Source: Pantoea nemavictus | Lineage (GTDB): Bacteria; Pseudomonadota; Gammaproteobacteria; Enterobacterales; Enterobacteriaceae | DNA: 64,000 nucleotides | Assembly: GCF_037479095.1 (NCBI RefSeq) | Contig: NZ_JBBGZW010000001.1 | Location: 992,001-1,056,000, forward strand | Reading direction: 5' to 3' | The notes under the pieces: generated by a model | The model's database searches: none | Told to the model about the DNA's origin: nothing | What the model saw: the letters and a program-made list of their open reading frames with translations, nothing else | In this document: positions 10,949 to 24,254 of the stretch, in pieces | Position numbering within the stretch: the stretch's first letter is position 1 | Layout of the letters: every line of letters begins with the position of its first letter | Position numbers and translations under genes: made by a program

Positions 10949-11641
10949 ATGTTTGAAAATGCCGTCCTGCGCTTACGTGCGCAACGTTTAGCACGCGCTA
11001 CGCGCCCGTTTCTGGCGCGCGGTAATCGTGTCATACGTTGCCAGCGCTGTTTGCTACCGCAGAAAAATTGTCTGTGCGCGACCATCCAGCCACAGCAAGC
11101 GCGTAGCCGCTTTTGCCTGGTGATGTTCGATAACGAGCCGATGAAGCCAAGCAATACCGGCAGGCTGATTGCCGATGTGCTGCCAGATACGCAGGCGTTT
11201 GGCTGGTCACGTACCGAACTTGATCCTGCATTGCTGGCAGCGGTTAAAAATGAGCATTATCAGCCGCTGGTCGTGTTTCCTGCTGCTTATGCTGATGCCG
11301 ATCGTGAAGTACTCACCTTCCCACCGCTCAGCGGTAAACCGCCGCTGTTTATCATGCTCGACGGTACCTGGACGGAGGCGCGTAAGATGTTTCGCAAAAG
11401 CCCGTGGCTGGATGCGCTGCCGGTGATGTCGCTCAACGTCTCCACTCCATCACGCTATACGCTGCGTGAAGCCCATGGTGAAGGTCAGCACTGCACTGCA
11501 GAAGTCGCCGCCGCGCTGCTGGAACAGACGGGCGATCTTGCCGCCGCCGCGGAACTGCAGCACTATTTCGCACGCTTCCGTCACGCTTATCTGGCGGGAA
11601 AGCCGCACCATCCCGTGCATAGCCTCGAAAATGTCCTTTAA
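10949..11641 (+). CDS. tapT: tRNA-uridine aminocarboxypropyltransferase (DTW-domain, TapT/YfiP)
   Basis: TapT transfers the 3-amino-3-carboxypropyl group of S-adenosylmethionine to U47 in the variable loop of several tRNAs (acp3U47). The 230-aa product aligns along its length with E. coli YfiP (232). It has the N-terminal zinc-binding cysteines CQRCLLPQKNCLC, the segment EPMKPSNTGRLIADVLPDT and the DTW-family motif LDGTWTEARKMFRKSPWL. It lies 83 bases upstream of a lipoprotein gene that is absent here in E. coli, then patZ. Confidence 0.94.
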   Translation: MFENAVLRLRAQRLARATRPFLARGNRVIRCQRCLLPQKNCLCATIQPQQARSRFCLVMFDNEPMKPSNTGRLIADVLPDTQAFGWSRTELDPALLAAVKNEHYQPLVVFPAAYADADREVLTFPPLSGKPPLFIMLDGTWTEARKMFRKSPWLDALPVMSLNVSTPSRYTLREAHGEGQHCTAEVAAALLEQTGDLAAAAELQHYFARFRHAYLAGKPHHPVHSLENVL

Positions 11642-11724
11642 GGATTTGCAGCTTTTGTAACCAGCCAGTTTGATTTATAGTCGCGCATCGCCACGGAGTT
11701 GGCCTTATATGCAAAGGATGCACG

Positions 11725-12495
11725 ATGAAAATTTTCTGGCTGCTGATGCTGCTGCTCACCGGCTGCAGCACCGCCCCACAACCCGACCGCGCTTTTCCGC
11801 CGCAGCTGCAATCTGCCAGCACCCGCCCAACCGCACTGATTTCAAGCAGCGCTTTGATGCCTGGCGATTTGTTGCTCTCATCCGCCACGTCACCACAATC
11901 GTGGGGAATTCGCCTGTTTACACTGACTGGCGTAAGCCATGCAGCGATTTATCTTGGCGATGAACAGGTCGCGGAAGCGGTTGGCAGCGGCGTTAAAATC
12001 ATTCCGCTAAATCATGCTATTGATGAAAGCAATAGTCTGTTGGTGCTGCGCGTGCCCGGCATGACCAGCGAGCAGATGCTGCGCTTACGGGAGTTTGCCG
12101 ATTTACAGCAAGGCAAAAAATACAACTTCAAGGGCATTGTAATGTTTATGCCGTTTATGGTGTCACGCCGTCTGTGTGAACTGCCGCTCGTCAATGAAGA
12201 GGTTCGCAGTGCCTGCCTTACCGCAATGGCCCGCGTGCAGTTAGCTGATGTTGACGATCCTCAAGCCAATCGCTTCTTCTGTTCCGAATTTGTATTGGCG
12301 GGCTATCGTCACGCGGGTATTGAACTGTTGCAGGGGCAGGCCAATTGGGTCAGCCCGGCGGATTTACTGCATTTACGTGACGGCGATGTCTCTGCATGGC
12401 AGGCGCAGCAGAATATGCAGTATGTCGGCCATTTAAAACGCTGGAATTTAAAAGAGATCCTCGGCCTGCGATCGGCGAATCGGCAAGTGCGGTAA
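11725..12495 (+). CDS. YaeF-like permuted papain-fold lipoprotein
   Basis: The 256-aa product resembles E. coli YaeF, a permuted papain-like (NlpC/P60-related, YiiX type) enzyme of unknown substrate. The N-terminus MKIFWLLMLLLTGCS is a lipoprotein signal with lipobox LTGC, so it is probably anchored to a membrane facing the periplasm. The circularly permuted order places the histidine first (GVSHAAIYLGDEQVAEA) and the cysteine later (ANRFFCSEFVLAGY), with GVKIIPL and WVSPADLLHL between and after them, as in the family. In E. coli yaeF sits at a distant locus, so its place between tapT and patZ is a lineage difference. Catalytic activity is inferred from the His/Cys pair only. Confidence 0.8.
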   Translation: MKIFWLLMLLLTGCSTAPQPDRAFPPQLQSASTRPTALISSSALMPGDLLLSSATSPQSWGIRLFTLTGVSHAAIYLGDEQVAEAVGSGVKIIPLNHAIDESNSLLVLRVPGMTSEQMLRLREFADLQQGKKYNFKGIVMFMPFMVSRRLCELPLVNEEVRSACLTAMARVQLADVDDPQANRFFCSEFVLAGYRHAGIELLQGQANWVSPADLLHLRDGDVSAWQAQQNMQYVGHLKRWNLKEILGLRSANRQVR

Positions 12496-12538
12496 AAAGC
12501 GTTTACAATCATGCCAATCTTGATAGCAGGAGCGGATG

Positions 12539-15196
12539 ATGAGCCAACGCGGACTGGAAGCGCTGTTACGACCTAAATCAATCGCGGTAATCGGTGCCTC
12601 GATTACACCGGGGCGCGCCGGCTACTTTATGATGCGTAATCTGCTGGCCGGCGGATTTAGCGGTCCGGTGTTGCCGGTGACGCCGAAGTATAAAGCGGTG
12701 AGCGGCGTGCTGGCCTGGCCCGATATCGCCAGCCTGCCCTTCGCGCCCGATCTCGCCATCATCTGCACCCACGCCAAACGTAATCTCGAACTGCTGCAAC
12801 AGTTGGGTGAAAAAGGCTGCAAAGCGTGCATTATTCTTTCGGCACCGGCCAGTCAGCTGGAAGAGCTGAAAGCCTGTGCCAGCCAATGGCAAATCCGCCT
12901 GCTCGGCCCGAACAGCTTAGGTTTGCTGGCGCCATGGCAAGGGCTGAATGCCAGCTTCTCACCGGTGCCGATTGCGAAAGGACGTATTGCCTTTATTTCA
13001 CAATCGGCTGCGGTCTCTAATACCATCCTGGATTGGGCGCAGCAGCGAAACCTCGGTTTCTCATGGTTTATCGCCTTGGGTGACAGCCTGGATATCGACG
13101 TCGATGACCTGTTAGATTTCCTCGCGCGCGACGGTAAAACCAGCGCCATTTTGCTGTATCTCGAACATCTGAGCGATGCGCGCCGCTTTGTTTCCGCCTC
13201 ACGCAGCGCCTCACGCAATAAACCCATTTTGGTAATAAAAAGTGGTCGTAGCCATCAGGCGCAGGCGATGATCGGCACCCGTAGCGGATTGGATGCTGCC
13301 TGGGATGCGGCGATTCAACGCGCTGGTTTACTGCGCGTGCAGGATACGCACGAACTCTTTACGGCGGTAGAGTCGCTCAGCCATATGCGCCCGTTACGCG
13401 GCGATCGGCTGATGATTATCAGCAACGGCGCGGCACCGGCTGCGCTGGCGCTCGATGAGCTGTATGCGCGCAACGGCAAGCTGGCGACGCTGAATGATGA
13501 GACATTACAGGCGCTGGCGGCGCTGCTGCCGGAAGGTGTCGGTCGCGGTAATCCGCTCGACTTAAAAGATGATGCAACACCTGCACGTTATGTAGCCTGC
13601 ATTGAACGGCTGCTGGATAGCCATGAACTGGATGCGCTGATGATCATTCATGCGCCAAGTGCCGTATCGCCTTCCAGCGAAACCGCCGAGCAGATTATCG
13701 CTGCGGTTGCCAAACATCCGCGTGGCAAGCAGGTCACGCTACTGACCAACTGGTGCGGCGAATACTCCTCACAGGCTGCGCGGCGCGCCTTTACGCAAGC
13801 CGGCATTCCCACCTGGCGTACGCCTGAAGGTACCGTCACCGCATTTATGCATCAGGTGGAGTACCGTCGTAACCAGAAACAGCTGCGCGAGACGCCCGCC
13901 TTACCGCTTGGTTTGACGCAGAACAGCGCGCAAGCGCACCAGCTGATTCAACAGGCGCTGGATAAGGGCATCACCATGCTGGATACCCATGAAGTGCAGC
14001 CGGTGCTGCAGGCTTACGGATTGGCAACGCTGCCGACCTGGATTGCCAGCGATAGCGCAGCCGCTGGCAAAATCGCCGATCAGATTGGCTATCCGGTGGC
14101 GCTCAAGCTGCGTTCACCGGACATTCCGCATAAATCTGAGGTGCAAGGCGTGATGCTTTATCTGCGAAGCGCTGCGGAAGTGGAACAAGCCGCTGAAGCC
14201 ATTTTCGATCGCGTGCGCGAAACCCATCCACAGGCGCATATAGACGGCCTGCTGGTACAGAGTATGGCGAATCGTGCCGGCGCCCAGGAATTGCGTGTGG
14301 TGGTTGAGCAGGATCCGCTGTTTGGTCCCATCATTCTGTTAGGCGAAGGCGGCGTGGAGTGGCAGCCAGATAAACAAGCCGCCGTGGCTTTACCGCCTTT
14401 GAATATGACGCTGGCACGTTATCTGGTGATTCAGGCGATGAAAAGCGGCAAAGTGCGCAGCCGTAGTGCGTTGAGGCCGCTGGATATCGCCGGACTTAGC
14501 CAGCTGCTGGTGCAGGTTTCCAACCTGGTGGTAGATTGCCCGGAGATTCAGCGACTGGATATTCACCCGCTGCTGGCGTCGGCCAATGAATTCACGCTGC
14601 TGGATGTCACGTTACAGCTGGCGCCGTTTGTTGGTGATAACGAAACACGCCTGGCGATCCGTCCTTATCCCCATCATCTGGAAGAGACGGTGCAGTTGAA
14701 AGATGGGCAATTTTGCCTGTTCCGGCCGATTCTGCCAGAAGATGAACCGCAACTGCGCGCCTTTATCGCTCAGGTAACCAAAGAAGATCTTTACTATCGC
14801 TACTTCAGCGAAATCAATGAGTTCACCCATGAAGATTTGGCGAATATGACGCAAATCGATTATGACCGGGAAATGGCCATAGTTGCGGTCCGCCAGCGCA
14901 ACGGCGTGGATGAGATTATCGGCGTGACGCGTGCGATTTCTGATGCCGATAATATCGACGCAGAATTTTCCGTTCTGGTGCGTTCTGATCTGAAAGGGTT
15001 GGGCATGGGCAGGCGCCTGCTGGAGAAGATGATTCGGTATACGCGCGATCATGGCCTGCAACAATTGAACGGTATCACCATGCCACACAATACCGGCATG
15101 ATCACGCTGGCTCGAAAACTCAATTTTCGCGTGAATATTCAACTGGATGATGGCATTGTCAGCCTGAATTTACCGCTGAGCGATGTCATCAGCTAA
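12539..15196 (+). CDS. patZ: Protein lysine acetyltransferase PatZ (acyl-CoA synthetase-like plus GNAT)
   Basis: PatZ (YfiQ/Pka) acetylates protein lysines, notably inactivating acetyl-CoA synthetase. The 885-aa product has the size of E. coli PatZ (886). Domains in order: NDP-forming acyl-CoA synthetase-like CoA-binding fold (LLRPKSIAVIGAS, near residue 10), succinyl-CoA-ligase-like domain (FISQSAAVSNTILDW), ATP-grasp region (from about residue 500, GYPVALKLRSPDIPHKSEVQGV) and a C-terminal GNAT domain (from about 715, LFRPILPEDEPQL; acetyl-CoA loop LKGLGMGRRLLEKM). I use the second of two adjacent ATGs, as AGGAG lies six bases before it. In E. coli the gene is cAMP-CRP activated. Confidence 0.96.
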   Translation: MSQRGLEALLRPKSIAVIGASITPGRAGYFMMRNLLAGGFSGPVLPVTPKYKAVSGVLAWPDIASLPFAPDLAIICTHAKRNLELLQQLGEKGCKACIILSAPASQLEELKACASQWQIRLLGPNSLGLLAPWQGLNASFSPVPIAKGRIAFISQSAAVSNTILDWAQQRNLGFSWFIALGDSLDIDVDDLLDFLARDGKTSAILLYLEHLSDARRFVSASRSASRNKPILVIKSGRSHQAQAMIGTRSGLDAAWDAAIQRAGLLRVQDTHELFTAVESLSHMRPLRGDRLMIISNGAAPAALALDELYARNGKLATLNDETLQALAALLPEGVGRGNPLDLKDDATPARYVACIERLLDSHELDALMIIHAPSAVSPSSETAEQIIAAVAKHPRGKQVTLLTNWCGEYSSQAARRAFTQAGIPTWRTPEGTVTAFMHQVEYRRNQKQLRETPALPLGLTQNSAQAHQLIQQALDKGITMLDTHEVQPVLQAYGLATLPTWIASDSAAAGKIADQIGYPVALKLRSPDIPHKSEVQGVMLYLRSAAEVEQAAEAIFDRVRETHPQAHIDGLLVQSMANRAGAQELRVVVEQDPLFGPIILLGEGGVEWQPDKQAAVALPPLNMTLARYLVIQAMKSGKVRSRSALRPLDIAGLSQLLVQVSNLVVDCPEIQRLDIHPLLASANEFTLLDVTLQLAPFVGDNETRLAIRPYPHHLEETVQLKDGQFCLFRPILPEDEPQLRAFIAQVTKEDLYYRYFSEINEFTHEDLANMTQIDYDREMAIVAVRQRNGVDEIIGVTRAISDADNIDAEFSVLVRSDLKGLGMGRRLLEKMIRYTRDHGLQQLNGITMPHNTGMITLARKLNFRVNIQLDDGIVSLNLPLSDVIS

Positions 15197-15312
15197 CCTG
15201 TACAGAAAGGTAAAAATCCTGCTCTGCAGGCCGGTTGATGGTATTATTTAACGTTAGGATCATGATTTGATGGCAAAAGGCCATGCAATGAACAGAGAAG
15301 AAGTGCACTGTG

Positions 15313-16668
15313 ATGTTGTCTAAATTTAAACGTAATAAACACCAACAACACCTCGCACAGCTGCCTAAACTGTCACAATCCGTGTCGGATCTGACGACGC
15401 TTTACTCGCCCGCCGAGTTTCGCGAAACCCTGCTGACGAAAATAGCCACGGCAGAAAAGCGTATCTGCATCACGGCGCTGTATCTGGAAAATGATGACGG
15501 CGGCCGGGGAATAATGCAGGCGCTGTACGCGGCGCGTCAGGCTCGTCCAGAGTTAGATGTCTGCATTCTGGTCGACTGGCATCGTGCGCAGCGTGGTCGT
15601 ATTGGCGCCGCACGCGGCGTGACCAATGCTGATTGGTATTGCGAAATGGCGGCTCAGCATCCCGATATCGCCATCCCGGTTTATGGCATTCCGGTGAATA
15701 CGCGTGAAGCGCTCGGCGTGCTGCATCTCAAAGGTTTCATCATTGATGATACGCTGCTCTACAGCGGTGCGAGCCTGAACGATGTTTATCTCCATCAGCA
15801 TGATAAATATCGTTATGATCGCTATCAGTTGATCCGTAATCCGCAGCTGACCGATACCATGTATGCGTGGATCTGCGAAAATCTTAAAGAATCTGACGCG
15901 GTCAACCGCCTCGATAAAACTGAGCGCCCTTCCAGCCCGGAAATAAAGAACGAAACGCGTCAATTTCGTCAGGAGCTGCGCAGCTTTAATTATCAGTTCA
16001 CGGGCAATGCAGATAATGAATCCCTTGCCGTCACCCCACTGGTTGGCTTGGGTAAACGCAGTCTGCTGAACAAAACCATCTTCCATTTGATGCCCTGCGC
16101 CGAGCGTAAGCTAACGCTGTGTACACCCTATTTCAACTTGCCGGCTATTCTGGTGCGCAATCTGATTCATTTACTGCGCCAGGGTAAGGAAGTGGAGATC
16201 ATCATCGGCGATAAAACCGCCAATGACTTTTATATCCCGCCAGAACAGCCGTTCAAGATTATCGGTGCTTTGCCGTATCTTTATGAAATTAACCTGCGTC
16301 GCTTCCTTAGCCGTCTTCAGTATTACGTGAATAATGGTCAGCTGACCGTGCGCTTGTGGAAAGATGGCGAAAACAGTTATCACCTGAAAGGCATCTGGGT
16401 TGATGACGAATGGATGATGATTACCGGTAATAATCTCAATCCACGCGCGTGGCGACTTGATCTGGAAAACGCGGTGCTGATTCACGATCCTCGCAATGAG
16501 TTAGCTGAACAACGTGAGAAAGAGTTGGCGTTGATTCGTGAGCATACGTCTGTGGTGCAGCATTTCCGCGAGTTGGAAAGCATCTCAGATTATCCAGCTA
16601 AGGTACGTAAACTGATTCGCCGCCTGCGTCGTATCCGTATTGACCGCTTGATTAGCCGTCTGCTCTAG
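15313..16668 (+). CDS. pssA: CDP-diacylglycerol--serine O-phosphatidyltransferase
   Basis: PssA makes phosphatidylserine from CDP-diacylglycerol and serine, the first committed step towards phosphatidylethanolamine. The 451-aa product is the E. coli length and starts MLSKFKRNKHQQH. It belongs to the phospholipase D superfamily and shows two HKD motifs: HLKGFIIDD (about residue 138) and HLKGIWVDD (about 357), each with the downstream GxxN partner (SGASLND, TGNNLNPRAW). The basic C-terminal tail (KVRKLIRRLRRIRIDR) fits peripheral binding to acidic membranes. A GTG immediately upstream is in frame but the ATG matches the family start. Confidence 0.96.
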   Translation: MLSKFKRNKHQQHLAQLPKLSQSVSDLTTLYSPAEFRETLLTKIATAEKRICITALYLENDDGGRGIMQALYAARQARPELDVCILVDWHRAQRGRIGAARGVTNADWYCEMAAQHPDIAIPVYGIPVNTREALGVLHLKGFIIDDTLLYSGASLNDVYLHQHDKYRYDRYQLIRNPQLTDTMYAWICENLKESDAVNRLDKTERPSSPEIKNETRQFRQELRSFNYQFTGNADNESLAVTPLVGLGKRSLLNKTIFHLMPCAERKLTLCTPYFNLPAILVRNLIHLLRQGKEVEIIIGDKTANDFYIPPEQPFKIIGALPYLYEINLRRFLSRLQYYVNNGQLTVRLWKDGENSYHLKGIWVDDEWMMITGNNLNPRAWRLDLENAVLIHDPRNELAEQREKELALIREHTSVVQHFRELESISDYPAKVRKLIRRLRRIRIDRLISRLL

Positions 16669-16671
16669 CCG

Positions 16672-16992
16672 ATGCGTGCGCTTATCCTCTGCGTGGTTTT
16701 GCTGTGTAGTGGATGCGCGCACGTTGCGCAGGATAACTGGACGGGCAAAGATAAAGCAGAACACTTCTTCTCATCTGCGGCGCTGGCCGCGGCAGGCAGC
16801 GAGATATCTCAACATCAGCATCAAAGCCGTGGGAAAAATTTGCGCTTCGGCTTTCTGTTTTCATTAAGTTTTGGTGTGGGTAAAGAGTTATATGACAGCC
16901 GCTCAACGGGGAGCGGCTGGAGTTGGAAAGATCTTAGCTGGGATGTTGCCGGCGCTGCCAGCGGTATCGCGCTTTGGAATTTAAGCCAGTAA
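16672..16992 (+). CDS. yfiM: YfiM family lipoprotein
   Basis: This 106-aa product matches E. coli YfiM (about 107 aa), a predicted lipoprotein of unknown function. The signal MRALILCVVLLCSGCAH has lipobox CSGC. The body carries DKAEHFFSSAALAAAGSE, a glycine-rich membrane-like stretch FGFLFSLSFGVGKELYDSR and a conserved end GSGWSWKDLSWDVAGAASG. It begins three bases after the pssA stop and is very likely co-transcribed with it. It is convergent with kgtP with no gap. Confidence 0.9.
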   Translation: MRALILCVVLLCSGCAHVAQDNWTGKDKAEHFFSSAALAAAGSEISQHQHQSRGKNLRFGFLFSLSFGVGKELYDSRSTGSGWSWKDLSWDVAGAASGIALWNLSQ

Positions 16993-18297
16993 CTACAGCG
17001 CAATCCCCTTCCCTTTTCGATGCAGCATAAGCGAGACCAGAAACGCCAATGCTCCCATCGCCGAGACATACCAGAAGAAACTGGTTTCAATGCCTTCCCG
17101 CTTCAGCAGTAGTGCCACGTACTCTGCAGAACCACCAAAAATCGCATTCGCGACCGCATAGGATAGCCCAACCCCCAGTGCGCGGACTTCTGGCGGGAAC
17201 ATTTCGGCCTTCAAAATGCCGCTGATGGCGGTATAGAAGCTGGTAATGATCAGCGCCAGCATAATTAATACAAATGCCAGCCAACTGCTCTGTACATTTT
17301 GCAGCAGCATCAGAATGGGGACGGTACAAATTGCCGCGCCAGCGCCAAAAATCATCATTGATGCGCGGCGGCCAATTTTGTCTGACAATGCGCCAACAAT
17401 CGGCTGAATTAGCATGAATACCAATAATGCGCCGGTCATTAAGCCACTGGCGCTGCGGGCGTCCATTCCCGCGGTATTGACCAGGTATTTTTGCATATAA
17501 GTGGTGAAGGTATAGAAGCTGAGCGAACCGCCTGCAGTGAACCCTAGCACCATCAGAAAGGCACGCGAGTGATTACGCAGCAACCCCATAATACTGCCGG
17601 CATCTCGGTGTTCTCGGTGTTTTTTCTCTGATGTTTCATTGAGAGAACGACGCAACCACAGTGCAACGACAGCCAGGATAGCGCCGAGGAAGAATGGGAT
17701 ACGCCAGCCCCAGCTGCGGAGCTCTTCATCGCTAAGGATTTGTTGCAATACTACGACAGTCAGCACTGCCAGTAATTGACCACCAATTAACGTCACATAC
17801 TGGAAAGAGGCGTAAAATCCTTTTCTTCCTTCCAGCGCCACTTCGCTCATATAGGTGGCGCTCGTACCATACTCGCCACCAACCGATAAGCCCTGGAACA
17901 TACGCGCCAGCAGGAGAATGACTGGGGCGGCTATTCCAATTTCGCTAAAGCCCGGTAAACAGGCGATGACTAACGACCCCAGACACATCATGCACACTGA
18001 GATCAACATTGAGGCTTTACGGCCGTGGCGATCGGCAATGTATCCAAACAACCATCCACCGATCGGACGCATTAAAAAGCCCGCTGCAAAAACGCCCGCA
18101 GTTTGCAGCAGTTGCGTGGTGGTATCACCGCTAGGGAAGAAGACGTGGGCAAAATAGAGTGAGAAGAAAGAATAGACATAGAAATCAAACCATTCGACTA
18201 AATTGCCGGATGAAGCGCCAACAATCGCCCAGATGCGCTGTTTACTGTCGGCTGCTGCTTCAGATAGTGCCACTTTTTGTTGTTGTGAGTTTGTCAT
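16993..18297 (-). CDS. kgtP: Alpha-ketoglutarate/H+ symporter
   Basis: KgtP imports 2-oxoglutarate with protons and is a 12-helix member of the MHS family of major facilitators. From the ATG at 18297 ([12 protein letters not shown]) the product is 434 aa (E. coli 432). An AGAGGT precedes the start; longer readings to 18402 add 35 unconserved residues. Diagnostic segments include [29 protein letters not shown], motif [36 protein letters not shown] and the C-terminal [19 protein letters not shown]. It is convergent with yfiM, abutting it directly. Confidence 0.95.
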   Translation of the reverse strand: MTNSQQQKVALSEAAADSKQRIWAIVGASSGNLVEWFDFYVYSFFSLYFAHVFFPSGDTTTQLLQTAGVFAAGFLMRPIGGWLFGYIADRHGRKASMLISVCMMCLGSLVIACLPGFSEIGIAAPVILLLARMFQGLSVGGEYGTSATYMSEVALEGRKGFYASFQYVTLIGGQLLAVLTVVVLQQILSDEELRSWGWRIPFFLGAILAVVALWLRRSLNETSEKKHREHRDAGSIMGLLRNHSRAFLMVLGFTAGGSLSFYTFTTYMQKYLVNTAGMDARSASGLMTGALLVFMLIQPIVGALSDKIGRRASMMIFGAGAAICTVPILMLLQNVQSSWLAFVLIMLALIITSFYTAISGILKAEMFPPEVRALGVGLSYAVANAIFGGSAEYVALLLKREGIETSFFWYVSAMGALAFLVSLMLHRKGKGIAL

Positions 18298-18496
18298 GCT
18301 TACCTCTTTTCCTTGCGAAGAATTAACGCCAAAGGATTTAGTAAAGCATCTATCTGCTGCTTGCGGGGATTGTCGCTGCCTGTGGATGGAAAATTGTGAC
18401 AAGGAGAGAATTTTGCAGAGGAATTCTTTCAGTTTTTCAGTTAATTCGGGGATCTAATGAGGTCTTCAATTAGTAAAACTTACCGGACTCAAGACG

Positions 18497-18526
18497 AAAA
18501 AAAGCCCTGAACTTCCGTTCAGGGCT
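18497..18526 (-). terminator. rRNA operon terminator
   Basis: Read on the minus strand, the 10-bp stem AGCCCTGAAC / GTTCAGGGCT with a 4-base loop is followed by seven Ts. It lies 14 bases after the 3' end of 5S rRNA and matches the usual rrn terminator of enterobacteria. Confidence 0.9.
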
Positions 18527-18540
18527 TCTTCACCTAATTA

Positions 18541-18660
18541 ATGCCTGGCAGTTCCCTACTCTCGCATGGGGAGACCCCACACTACCATCGGCGCTACGGC
18601 GTTTCACTTCTGAGTTCGGCATGGGGTCAGGTGGGACCACCGCGCTAAAGCCGCCAGGCA
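18541..18660 (-). rRNA. rrf: 5S ribosomal RNA
   Basis: The reverse complement starts TGCCTGGCGGC and ends CTGCCAGGCAT, 120 nt, matching E. coli 5S almost base for base. It is the last gene of the rRNA operon. Confidence 0.97.
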
Positions 18661-18758
18661 AATTCTGTTTCGTTCGCGTAGCCCTCAAAGGCGCCGCAAA
18701 CCAGTCCGTGAACAAGCTGAAAATCCGGTCTCTCAGACCAAAACGCCTCTGGCGTTGT

Positions 18759-21665
<2,907 letters not shown>

Positions 21666-21866
21666 TCACAACCCACAGGCGTTTTGCAACGCTCGGGACT
21701 GTAAGCATTTGAGAGACTCGAACGCATCGTGATTTCATTCCTATTACGGAGAATGAAAACAACACGTCGTTTCAATTTTCAGCTTGTTCCGGATTGTTAA
21801 AGAGCATAATACTTCGCAGCACACCGTTTCCGGTACGCTCTGAAGTATTGTTTTGAGTCACTGTAA

Positions 21867-21942
21867 TGGTGGAGCTAAGCGGGATCGAACCGCTGACCTC
21901 CTGCGTGCAAGGCAGGCGCTCTCCCAGCTGAGCTATAGCCCC
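21867..21942 (-). tRNA. alaT: tRNA-Ala (anticodon TGC)
   Basis: A 76-nt cloverleaf starting GGGGCTATAG and ending with an encoded CCA; the anticodon loop CTTGCAC gives TGC. It lies in the 16S-23S spacer, the usual place for tRNA-Ile/tRNA-Ala pairs. Confidence 0.97.
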
Positions 21943-22090
21943 ATACAGTTACTGCAGAGACCACTACTACCACTCACCAGGAGTCACATTCATCAAATGA
22001 GAAATGTTAATTTCTTCTCAGGCAAGGCATGCGTAAGGGAAGTTTACTTTCGTAAACGACCGCGCGCATAACGCAGCATGAGGAGAAATT

Positions 22091-22167
<77 letters not shown>

Positions 22168-22240
22168 GTAGAGGTTTTTTCTGCTCGTTACTTTCTATCA
22201 GACAATCTGTGTGAGCACTTCGCGGGAAGGTATCCTCAGG

Positions 22241-23780
<1,540 letters not shown>

Positions 23781-23984
23781 AAGTTTGATTTGCTTAAACA
23801 AGTTAAGCGATGCTCATCTGTAAAACGTCATAATGAATTTCATTATGTGTTCACTCGTGAGACTTGATATTTTTTTGCGTCCGGAGACGCTGATATCAAT
23901 CCTGCGAGTGCCCACACAGATTGTCTGATAAATTGTTAAAGAGCGTTGCGAACAGCGGGTTAACCGCCTGTCGCGAGGTGGCGT

Positions 23985-24012
23985 ATATTACGCTTTCCTC
24001 CTTCAGAGTCAA
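23985..24012 (-). promoter_or_regulatory. rRNA operon promoter P2
   Basis: On the minus strand TTGACT (24012-24007) and TAATAT (23990-23985) are separated by 16 bases, followed by a GC-rich start region (GCGCC type discriminator context). This is the promoter nearer to 16S. The leader downstream includes a GTTAAAGAGC box A-like segment typical of rrn antitermination. Confidence 0.75.
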
Positions 24013-24105
24013 ACACTTTTTTCAGCGTTTTCATCCGGCGGGATGAATTTCTTCACTCCCTGCTGAGCCGTCTGCGTTGCCGCTTTGCCGTCTCAGTGGT
24101 GGCGC

Positions 24106-24133
24106 ATTATAGGGAGTTATTCGGAGGTGACAA
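24106..24133 (-). promoter_or_regulatory. rRNA operon promoter P1
   Basis: On the minus strand TTGTCA (24133-24128) and a perfect TATAAT (24111-24106) have 16-base spacing, followed by the GCGCCACC discriminator that makes rrn P1 promoters sensitive to ppGpp. An AT-rich UP-like stretch lies just upstream (24135-24200), where Fis sites would be expected. Confidence 0.8.
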
Positions 24134-24212
24134 GTGCAAATTCAAAGTTTTTGCACGACCGCTCACTTTTCAGGCTATACGTTGTAAAAACCAGCTAATT
24201 CTTGCGATAAGA

Positions 24213-24240
24213 CCAAAAAAAATGGGCCCGAAGGCCCGTT
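24213..24240 (-). terminator. clpB terminator
   Basis: On the minus strand the stem CGGGCC / GGCCC(A) with a TTCG loop is followed by eight Ts, starting 15 bases after the clpB stop codon. Confidence 0.8.
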
Positions 24241-24254
24241 TTAATCACAATGGA

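Noticed and set aside
15288..15323. An 11-codon frame overlapping the pssA start that could be a leader peptide.
   Set aside because: No ribosome-binding site, no amino-acid bias and no known precedent.
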